A stretch of 64,000 bases of DNA from Tremella fuciformis (Eukaryota > Basidiomycota > Tremellomycetes > Tremellales > Tremellaceae), in contig CP136490.1 of assembly GCA_032768795.1 (NCBI GenBank), positions 7,502,001 through 7,566,000 of the forward strand. Reading direction: 5' to 3'. Below the pieces are notes generated by a model. It saw nothing but the letters and a program-made list of their open reading frames with translations. It searched no databases and was not told the DNA's origin. A program made the translations under genes and the position numbers. Shown piece after piece: positions 56,675 to 64,000 of the stretch. Numbering within the stretch: the stretch's first letter is position 1; every line of letters starts with the position of its first letter.

Positions 56675-57613
56675 ATGCTCGACCAGATGAAGCGTGAATC
56701 TTTAAATTCTTTGTGGGCTCAAAGTGTTGCGCTCCACCCACCACCTGATGTCATTACGGAGGAATTAAGTCGCGCTTCCGCGATGTTCGACAATGAGGCC
56801 AAGAGTATTGCTAGCCGGATCCCCGGCTCCCCTGAAGCAAGTGAAAACGAACTCACCGAATACCGGGCCCGACTGTCGGCGACCATTGCATTGACTCTGG
56901 CACATAATTATCAGCGGGTCGCCCATCCATTGGGTTTGACCCGCGACATTGACAGCGATACTCGTTCAGGCAAGCTCAGCCTGAAACTCGACGACAACGG
57001 CTTTCTCATGCAGTTGGTAGGTGACACTGTTCACAAAATGGAACTCCTCATTGAAATTGGTAACGAATCGCACGCTGCCACGTCTCAAGAGGGAGACGTG
57101 GGGACTACGACGTGTAAATTTGGTGTGCTGGTGGACAGTCAGCTCAGCGGATTTAGAGAAATCCATGAAAAATGGAAAGAAGCACTGAGTTCCGACATCG
57201 AGCAACGTCTTGTTTCTAAAGAGATCGACGCAAGACAATACAAGCTGTTCAAGGAGGAACTCAACGAAAGATTCGATTGGATTCGACTGGAGGACTTCTA
57301 CTTCCGCCTAAGCCTAGGACTTGCCGACGCCACCCTGGTAAACCTGCACATGGACCATGACATCAAGCTGCATACAGACTCAAGTATCTGCTCGGAAGTT
57401 TCTGAGAAGGATGATCCAGCGTTCACCGTGATGATGACACTTACGGGCCACCACAACACTGGTTGGGTTCGCGGCAATTCCGACTCCTGGGTCAACCTTG
57501 AACAGCCTTACAAGTGCCAGGTCCACATCGGAACCCGTTGTGCGGCGGTAGCGCCAGTAAGTAAGGGATTCGATGGCGCAAAGCTGTCCATCGAAGCCGA
57601 TCGAACTGCCTGA
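56675..57613 (+). CDS. Unrecognised intron-less gene, cluster member 1 (312 aa)
   Basis: The ATG at 56675 (MLDQMKRESLNSLWAQSV) is the first in frame; upstream codons have only TTG. The protein is soluble, with no signal peptide and no membrane helix. The N-terminal half is helical (EELSRASAMFDNEAKSIASR), followed by beta-like segments (GKLSLKLDDNGFLMQLVGD, CKFGVLVDSQLSGFREIHEK). A helical region RQYKLFKEELNERFDW and a Trp-rich patch (GHHNTGWVRGNSDSWVNLE) follow. No known domain. It shares a loose layout with the next two genes and the island genes at 19-30 kb: beta strand plus [FY]R, helical Glu/Lys-rich stretch, then H/Y-x-x-W...SW. AT content is higher than in the housekeeping genes. Confidence 0.65.
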   Translation: MLDQMKRESLNSLWAQSVALHPPPDVITEELSRASAMFDNEAKSIASRIPGSPEASENELTEYRARLSATIALTLAHNYQRVAHPLGLTRDIDSDTRSGKLSLKLDDNGFLMQLVGDTVHKMELLIEIGNESHAATSQEGDVGTTTCKFGVLVDSQLSGFREIHEKWKEALSSDIEQRLVSKEIDARQYKLFKEELNERFDWIRLEDFYFRLSLGLADATLVNLHMDHDIKLHTDSSICSEVSEKDDPAFTVMMTLTGHHNTGWVRGNSDSWVNLEQPYKCQVHIGTRCAAVAPVSKGFDGAKLSIEADRTA

Positions 57614-58404
57614 CACTTGTGAGATGTTCTATATATTCTTCTCCTGGGGTTCCTCGATTCTAACCGTTACATGAATGAGCGGCTGTCTCGTAATCAGGCC
57701 CTACAAGCTTTGTTGGTAAAGTCAATACTTTCCTTGTGGATGCATTGCTCCTTGATATCAACCAGGCATTCTAGATGTGCGCCGGACTTCTAGTAAGCCC
57801 AGTGGGTATGTATCTCTGCCAGCGGTTGCGAAACCCACTGCATGCGGCTGGTCATTGCGAAGCCGGCTCTAATCGGGAGCATGACGAACCTCTGGTTGTA
57901 TCGAAGCGAGAACGCTTAGTGGCATTGGTATGCGTTCAACCTAGCGAGAGAACGCACGGACATACGGAACAATGTGCCGAGCGCAATATATCGAACAAAC
58001 ACTGATATGCATTATGCCCTTGTCAGGGCATGCATAGCTATGCAGGTGATGACGAAGAACTGCGACCCAAATTGGCTCATTCCTATCGGACGTATCTCCA
58101 CAGCTTGTAATGTATTACCCAGTCCCCATCTGCCTACATCTACCCGATATCCTTCTTCAGGCTGCTCGAAATTGACGTCATCGTCAGCCTTTCAACGTGT
58201 GTGGCTGTGTGTTTGAAGTTGCGAGGCAAGATGCTTCTTCCCTCACACATTTTCCGTGCAAAGTTGTGACCTTTGAGGCGTTCCGTTGTTCTCAGCGCCA
58301 AAGGGTGTTTGCCTACAGAACTGTACATAGATCGACGGAATGTCCAAGAGACTTGTGCTACACACACGGTCGAACCAATCTGACCTTCTGAACGGCCGTG
58401 CAAG
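57614..58404. other. Intergenic region within the orphan cluster
   Basis: About 790 bp, AT-richer than average, no supported gene on either strand. Possibly holds remnants of another cluster copy, but nothing is recognisable. Confidence 0.35.
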
Positions 58405-59514
58405 ATGAGCTGCTCACTGGGGTCCGAAGACACTCATGTACCACTGTCCCGTAGACCCCGAAAGCTTTCCCCTCGCTCCGTCTTGATATTCCACGCAACG
58501 ACTGCACTGATTGCCGAGGCGCAGGATATTGCAAGGCAACTTCCCTGGCGACCAGACTTCAGTGCGGATCAGCAAGAGCGGTATATCGACACACAAACAG
58601 CTTTCATTGCTAAGGGCTTGGGCAGCAACATCCATCAGATCGCAGAAGGACTCGCTCTGCCCTTGACTCGCTTTAGGCTGTCCACAAGGGATGATCCGTG
58701 GGACGGTCCTCTCAACATTCGCCTAATGTCCCTTCTCCAGATTGGGTCAGATGGAGCTAACGAAGACGAGTATCTGGATTTGTCTCTGAGCTTATCGCCC
58801 CGGCTACCCGCTGAGAATGGCGTGGAATCCACAGCACTAGTGAGGACTTTCCACACCCGACTTGAAGTCGAGAGCACACTAGTAGGATTCAGACACATGG
58901 ACATAGCTTGGAAAAAGAGATTCTTGACCGTTCTCCGCGAGCAGGGGATCAAGAAGGAGCTCGAAAAGTTATTCAATGAAAGCATTCAAGAGTACCTGGA
59001 CACGACAGTGTCGAGTCGAGAGGCGGAATTTCGGCGTGATCTCAATATACCCGGATCGAACCGACTGTTGCACCTTACTGCCTCGTTTACAGTAGACAAG
59101 GTAAGGCGTGATACAATTCCCGGATCGTTTGTGGCGCCAGACAGTACGGCCTACCAGGTGATCACCTCGTATGGTGGCTGGCACAGCGAGATGGGGCAGC
59201 AATGGTGCGAGATTCCTGATAGCTGGAAATACATTCTCGACATCAGTCCACACGAAGTTAGCGGCGAGGTCCTCAGGCCCGAAATCGAAACCCCAAGTGC
59301 CGTTTTCTACACAGATCTCCGCAAGAGCTCGGTCCACAGAGAACCAACTCGCTTGAGGATACGCCCATCAAGCACGCCATCCACTGATGGCTCAGAGGTG
59401 ACCATCACAGACTTGGATTTCGAGAATTCGCACGCGTCTTTTCAAAGACCAGCCGCATATGTTGAAGCCCCTCCCCCACTGTTTCGCATGGCTCGACACC
59501 CAATGACGGATTGA
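58405..59514 (+). CDS. Unrecognised intron-less gene, cluster member 2 (369 aa)
   Basis: Starts MSCSLGSEDTHVPLSRRPR. No signal peptide or membrane helix. An N-terminal helical region (ALIAEAQDIARQLPWRPDF) is followed by GPLNIRLMSLLQIG and DEYLDLSLSLSPRLP, then RTFHTRLEVESTLVGFRHMD, the helical EQGIKKELEKLFNESIQEYL, LLHLTASFTVDKV, and SYGGWHSEMGQQWCEIPDSW. The last motif, aromatic-x-x-W then W then SW, recurs in the next gene (YTAWCSEDGNIW...TDW) at the same relative place. The tail is Ser/Thr/Pro-rich. No known function. The uninterrupted frame in an intron-rich genome and conserved layout support a real gene. Confidence 0.65.
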   Translation: MSCSLGSEDTHVPLSRRPRKLSPRSVLIFHATTALIAEAQDIARQLPWRPDFSADQQERYIDTQTAFIAKGLGSNIHQIAEGLALPLTRFRLSTRDDPWDGPLNIRLMSLLQIGSDGANEDEYLDLSLSLSPRLPAENGVESTALVRTFHTRLEVESTLVGFRHMDIAWKKRFLTVLREQGIKKELEKLFNESIQEYLDTTVSSREAEFRRDLNIPGSNRLLHLTASFTVDKVRRDTIPGSFVAPDSTAYQVITSYGGWHSEMGQQWCEIPDSWKYILDISPHEVSGEVLRPEIETPSAVFYTDLRKSSVHREPTRLRIRPSSTPSTDGSEVTITDLDFENSHASFQRPAAYVEAPPPLFRMARHPMTD

Positions 59515-60421
59515 GTCTCGGGTTAGCCTACGCTCGTGCTAATCGAGCCAGGGATCTTTCGCGCTACTGTACATAGTATCTACTGGTCTTATGATGAGAG
59601 CTTTGCAGCTCATACCACGTAAAGCGCTGGAATCTGGAACACGATGCCCTGCCGAGCGACTGGGCATTCGCTATTTCCCGTCACTCCCAGACCGATACCT
59701 GGGATCGAAGGATGTGTCTACTGTTGAGGCCTATGGAAAGCAGCCATGTCGCCCTTTTCTCTTGCGCTGTTCCTGCGGTCCCGTGGGGACATCTGCATCC
59801 TTGCCCAATACTGGTCGGCCGAACGTTGTCGCGTCGTCGGCACGTCTTGGTGAGCGACAACGTCAACGCCTTTCTTTCTGACACGGATCGCTCCCTGGTA
59901 AAGCGCATGGCGCCTGGCAGATCGGTCACAAGGGGTCATTCTTCTGTTGCGATCCTTACGCACGGAACATTCGACTTGTGTGAGTCGTGCCATAACCCAC
60001 CTTGGGCATGCTTTCATGGGCCGCCGAGGGCCGAGCGGCAGACACTCCCCAGTCAGATGTTCACACGGGCGTGATTATAGGTGTGACGCCATGCCGACAG
60101 GATCCTCTCGGTGGCGAGTCACTCGACAGGACTAGAAGTAAGTCAGTACTGGAATGTGACATTCAGGCCTACAGTATAAGACCGGCTGGACTTCGCTCTT
60201 ACTATCGGGACACATCCAGCCTCTTGTAGTCCTTTCGCAGCGCAGAAGTTACAGCTTCTTGGCTATCCATTCTCTTCTCTATCCCTTGATGCGAGACTAG
60301 GAAGCCTTCCATCGTCGAAGCACCTGGTGGATACAACAGAGCTAGAAATCTCCTGTCCGCCTCTCACTCTTTGTTGGGTCATCTAGCTTGCTGAATAGTT
60401 TGTTCAGAACCGCCGAGCCAC
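59515..60421. other. Intergenic region within the orphan cluster
   Basis: About 900 bp. Several short frames on both strands overlap and none looks like a protein. I see no repeat or RNA gene. Confidence 0.35.
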
Positions 60422-61225
60422 ATGAACGCTTTCACGTTCCCAGAATCCTCCAACACGAAGCTCAATGCGCGGAAGTGGGGCCAGACACTCGCCGCAGGTT
60501 TCAAGCAGGGGGCGAGCGAGATGGCGAAGAGGTTTCCATTCAGAGAGCCAGTGAATCAGTGGAAAGATGCGGAACAGTACAGGGAAGCACAAGCTTGGCT
60601 GATTGACAGAAGCATATCTCTTCAGTGGAACACCATGGTTGACGCCCTGGAATTGGGCCAATATGGTCCTGCAGACAAGCCGAACTCTAGAATGCTCGTC
60701 ATTCCAGAGGGAACTTTCCACTACAATGGACCGAGCGAAGACGATCTGACCACAAAGTTGACGTTCAAATGGTCTTTCGATTCGTGTACGACGTTGAAGA
60801 GGTACACGCTTACTTCACGAGTGAGGAGCGCGATCTTTGATTACAGACTAGCGACACTTGCAGGCTTGAATAGTCTTCGGACGCCGAGCGATCCCCGGTT
60901 CTCCGACAGCGCCGCGGAAATCCTCCAGAAAAAAGCAGGTGAACTGTTTCTGGACGAGACCGGGGACTTCTATCGTGATCTTCTCAAGAGCTTCTCCACC
61001 AAAGATGCAGTCATTCAGGACTTGCGCGCTGAATTTAACTCTGAAGTTGACCGCGACGAGCCGACGGTCTCCGTGTCAGCCCATTATACCGCATGGTGCA
61101 GTGAGGACGGCAACATCTGGGCGAAATCCTCGACAGACTGGAAGCGGACGGTGACATGGCGTTTCTCGGAGTGTGAGGGGCTTCTCAGAGACTCCAAGGG
61201 CATGAGTGAGGGCAACGCGAGATGA
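60422..61225 (+). CDS. Unrecognised intron-less gene, cluster member 3 (267 aa)
   Basis: Starts MNAFTFPESSNTKLNARKWG. It is shorter than its two neighbours. Order: N-terminal helical part (GFKQGASEMAKRFPFREP), SISLQWNTMVDALELGQ, LTTKLTFKWSFDSCTTLKRYTL, DYRLATLAGLN, helical AAEILQKKAGELFLDETGDF, then VSVSAHYTAWCSEDGNIWAK and SSTDWKRTVTWRF. The W...W...W spacing matches the neighbour at 58405. No known domain, no signal peptide, no membrane helix. It may be a degenerating or minimal member of the family. Convergent with the coiled-coil gene that ends at 61490. Confidence 0.6.
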   Translation: MNAFTFPESSNTKLNARKWGQTLAAGFKQGASEMAKRFPFREPVNQWKDAEQYREAQAWLIDRSISLQWNTMVDALELGQYGPADKPNSRMLVIPEGTFHYNGPSEDDLTTKLTFKWSFDSCTTLKRYTLTSRVRSAIFDYRLATLAGLNSLRTPSDPRFSDSAAEILQKKAGELFLDETGDFYRDLLKSFSTKDAVIQDLRAEFNSEVDRDEPTVSVSAHYTAWCSEDGNIWAKSSTDWKRTVTWRFSECEGLLRDSKGMSEGNAR

Positions 61226-61489
61226 TTGCAATGTATCACAGTCTAACCACTATCAGGAGCCGCTAGGTCGCAAGTTCCCGATTATCGTTGCCTCGGCTCG
61301 GCGGCAAGGTCGCGTGGGTAGGAGACGAAGGTCACAAATAGGGGGAGCTGTAGGCCCGATCGCAGTCCAGAAGCGACGAGCCGTCAAATGTGGGATACAT
61401 GCAATTGAGACAATATGCCACCGAATCCGCTGTCGGTCTCACTGGATGCCGCAGCACGATAAAGATCGAACGCTCAAACGGCTATGGCC

Positions 61490-62457
61490 TCAGACCATCC
61501 TCTTCTTCTCTTCAGCTTCTTGCTGATCAAGCTTCTGTTTTGTCAGCATGACCCGAGCGTTTGGATATGTCTGGCTCACGTCGCGCATCGCCTCCAAAGC
61601 GGCCGTGAGAGACTCGAGCTTTTGCTTGGTGAACTCTCGCGCCTTCTCGTTTGCTCGCGTTTGCGCCTCAGTGGCCTGACGCTTCTTCTCCTCGTATAAT
61701 GCGAGGAAAGACGCCTTGGCCCGTTCGAGCTCGTCCCCTGGTATGATGGACGAGTCGGCGGGGCCAGCAGCAGGCGGCTGAGTGGCGGGGGCGGGAGCCG
61801 ACTGCGCGGCCTGGGAAGCCTGAGCCACCTGAGCGGCACGAAGGGCATCTCGACGCTGGTGCCACTCGGCATGGCGTTCGCTCCAGCTCTTCCAGCCGCG
61901 CTTCTTGTTCTCGATTTCGGGGACCACTGGCTGTTGCGGGGCAGGTTGAGCGATGGCGGGGCGCTGACTCAGGAAAGTAGGCGTGGTGTCATGGCTGAAG
62001 TCGACGGGCACTGGCTGTACCGGGGCCTGAGCGGCGGCGTGTCCGTGAGGGTGGCGGCAGTACTCGGAGAAGGAGCCCCAGCCAATGGATCGCGCTTCTT
62101 CATCTTTTCTTTGCTTGTGGTGGATCCACATGGTTGCAGCGGTGGCACCGAAGCCAAACTGGACCGTCAACTGAGCTCATATGCAGGACCCGGTCTGCTC
62201 ACCCAGAAGAATCGACGCATAAAGCCGAATCGAGGTCGGCCATACCATCCACGGCCGTGGTAGCCCCCGTGGTACCCTCCGTACCCGTGCATCCTGCCTC
62301 GGAACCCGTGGTCGAAGGGGTGACCGCCTCCCATGGCGGCTCCGGATCCAGCGGCTGCAGCGCCCTCACCGGCTAGCTTGCCGGCTGCCTCAGCGCTCGA
62401 GGCGGGGAAGCTGAAGGAGTGTTTGAAGGAATGGGAATACCAGGGTTGTCCAGACAT
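61490..62457 (-). CDS. Gly/His-rich protein with C-terminal coiled coil (two exons), unrecognised
   Basis: Starts MSGQPWYSHSFKHSFSFP (62457). A Gly-rich stretch with aromatic and basic residues (GYGGYHGGYHGRGWYGRPRFG, then FMRRFFW) is joined across a short intron (GTGAGC...GTCCAG) to FGFGATAATMWIHHKQRK, a hydrophobic piece that could touch a membrane. An Ala/Pro/Gln-rich middle follows, then a long charged coiled coil (ELERAKASFLALYEEKKRQA...) to the end at 61490. No family recognised. A TATAAAG box on the minus strand at 62571-62577 lies about 115 bp before the start, so expression is probably regulated. Confidence 0.65.
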
Positions 62458-62964
62458 GTGAGGGATCAGGCGAGCTTCCCTGTTCGAGTTGTGCTGTGTG
62501 GGTGTAGTGATTGAGGTGGTGTGGTCGGCGTGTTCGAATTGAGAGATGAATCGGGCTGCAAGGAGGCGATCTTTATACGCCTTTCATGAACTGTCTCGCC
62601 GTACTTGCCGACCGGCTCGCATAATCGTTGGCGTCAGCGTTTGACGCCTACACAGTCGAAAGATCCGCGGCCGAGCTGTGGACAATGCCTTTCGAAAGTG
62701 TCGTGTGCGGCCCGGCACGGGTCAAACCCATTGCTTCCCCAGCGTTGCAAGCCGAGAAGAGGTTGTTCTTTGTCCAACCGCAGCGTCCGAGATGGAAACG
62801 CAATCGTCCATCGGTTCTCGGCACGGACACCTCGGCCATGCCGTGACCGAACTGAATCTACCACGTGTCGGGCGGAATTTGATTCCGTATACTCAGACAC
62901 TCCGTCTACGGCGTAGACGACGCTTGAGCATTCTTGAGCATTCGACCTCGCCCGGCCTGACGCA
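62458..62964. promoter_or_regulatory. Divergent promoter region with TATAAAG box
   Basis: About 500 bp between the coiled-coil gene (leftward) and the Mss4 gene (rightward). TATAAAG lies on the minus strand at 62571-62577. Overlapping short frames on both strands have no protein features. Confidence 0.45.
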
Positions 62965-63516
62965 ATGAGTCAGCCCTCACAAGCCGACGTGTTCGCTGCC
63001 TTGCAAGCACAGGCATCGTCCTCCCGACCCAAGCCGCCTAGTCAGCCGTTTAACCATTTCCCGAACCCCGAAGTCGACCTCGTGACCAGCTCGACATCTG
63101 TGAACGCGTGCTCGATATACTGCCCCAGAGAAGGATGCGGCAGCAAGATCCTATCGCCAGAAGCTTCCACTTGGGTTATTCAGGCTAACCAGATTGTGCG
63201 TGACATTCGAAGGATGGAGTTGATCAGCCAGCGCTGATTAATGCAGCTACCTGACGATCCAGCTTCCCCTTTCTCGCCACATCGAAAACTCTCAGCTGGT
63301 TACGGATTCTGGCGCGTAGCTCAGCCATTCGACTTTGACAATGTCGGCTATTCTCGGGCAGTCGCGACCGACATTGGGACGCAGGCGGGAAAGAAAATCA
63401 AGTGGTTGATATGTGCCGAGTGTGACCTGGGACCCTTGGGCTATGGCTTTGAGGGCGAGAAGGAGGCATTCGTCTCCGCAGATCGAGTACTTTACGGGGT
63501 CACCAAACTCGCATGA
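62965..63516 (+). CDS. DSS4: Mss4/Dss4-type Rab guanine-exchange/chaperone protein (166 aa, two exons)
   Basis: Exons 62965-63195 and 63247-63516, phase-0 join, intron GTGCGT...TGCAG. The family zinc-binding pairs are visible: CPREGCGSKIL near the middle of exon 1, and ICAECDLGPLGYGF in exon 2, the second with the typical G-P-L/I-G that follows. WRVAQPFDFDNVGYSR also matches. Mss4/Dss4 binds nucleotide-free Rab GTPases (Sec4/Ypt1) and releases GDP or stabilises the empty form in exocytosis. The length is close to yeast Dss4 (143) and human RABIF (123), with a Ser/Pro-rich N-terminal extension. Confidence 0.88.
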
Positions 63517-63921
63517 TTCGAACGAGGATAGAAGTGATGATAGACGATGGGACTAGGTCAGCGGCCTACACTTGACGACCGGGCTCGGACGTGACGTCCT
63601 GATGCCTCATGCTTATGACGACGATAGGTCATGATGCATCGCATGCAAGGTGCATGGGGAAGTAGTGATGATCATCACCATGCGCAGCACCAAGCTCACT
63701 GTCAACGCCCGCTTTATCGCGCTCTATCGTACTGTGCACCATAATGAGAATGCCGATTCCGAGTGACGTCATTTCTGCGGTATGTTACGTCGTCCTCGCC
63801 AAGGAAATAGAACCCATCCATCCATCGTTTCTCATTCACTCGCCCATGGAGACGGCGCTACACACCTCCTCTTCTACACACATCTCCAACTAGAAGAAGG
63901 AGACGGTCTCTCCTCCCTCGT
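63517..63921. other. Intergenic region before the last gene
   Basis: About 400 bp with repeated ATGATG/ATCATC-like short motifs (63600-63690) and a CT-rich run just before the next ATG. No gene seen. Confidence 0.35.
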
Positions 63922-64000
63922 CATGTCGGACGATCAACAGCACGAGACTCATACCGAGTTTCCTCCCCTACCCCCCGCCCCTCCTTCGCACGTTGTCGGT
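63922..64000 (+). CDS. 5' end of a gene running off the window
   Basis: ATG at 63922 in good context after a pyrimidine-rich leader. The visible 26 residues begin MSDDQQHETHTEFPPLPPA, hydrophilic and Pro-rich. The frame is open to the window end. Too little to identify. Confidence 0.5.

Overview
This window is nuclear DNA from a basidiomycete fungus. A tremellomycete (Cryptococcus/Trichosporon-like) yeast is my best guess, by inference only. The genes are intron-rich: most introns are about 40-60 nt, begin GTNNGT, carry a CTGAC/CTGAT branch motif and end in CAG/TAG. The DNA is GC-rich, the genes lie close together on both strands, and the proteins (split histone H4, Isa2, MED17, anoctamin, WSC/DUF1996, Copia polyprotein) are fungal in type. 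Exons were joined by hand from splice signals and reading-frame continuity, so termini are firmer than some internal junctions.

0-17.7 kb: a partial Ser/Pro-rich 3' gene end, a small secreted Cys protein, glutamate decarboxylase, a DUF1996 + six-WSC secreted protein, a His-rich membrane protein, a cyclophilin-RRM-RS nuclear isomerase (PPIL4/Cyp6 type), a tandem-DUF3072 protein, a possible AP-1 accessory protein (Laa2/aftiphilin-like) and an anoctamin/Ist2-like membrane protein.

17.7-30.1 kb: an accessory island. Two copies of an unrecognised gene (19.2 kb, frameshifted; 28.8 kb, intact), each with about 500 bp of related upstream DNA, flank a nested retroelement. The retroelement is a minus-strand Copia polyprotein (22.1-27.2 kb) whose outer ends are arrays of a miniature LTR element (60-bp LTR, 231-bp period). 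The arrays are in opposite orientation at the two ends, and the whole 6.35-kb block is bracketed by a 5-bp CCCTC duplication. The Copia 3' LTR (155 bp) differs from the 60-bp 5' LTR, and its RT active site reads YVDN. A solo LTR of the 155-bp type lies just to the right.

30.1-56 kb: conserved housekeeping genes: a Ser-rich protein, a PP2C phosphatase (Ptc1 type), Isa2, mitoribosomal bL35, histone H4, nucleolin/Nsr1, a DCAF11/LEC14B WD40 protein, actin (start codon split by an intron, one GC-AG intron), Mediator MED17, a 3-ketoacyl-CoA thiolase, a very Q/P-rich nuclear-type protein and an RRM protein.

56-64 kb: three intron-less unrecognised genes in one orientation that share a weak common layout with the two island genes, then a coiled-coil protein, Mss4/Dss4 and the 5' end of another gene. 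The main candidates for something undescribed are the composite retroelement and the orphan five-gene family.
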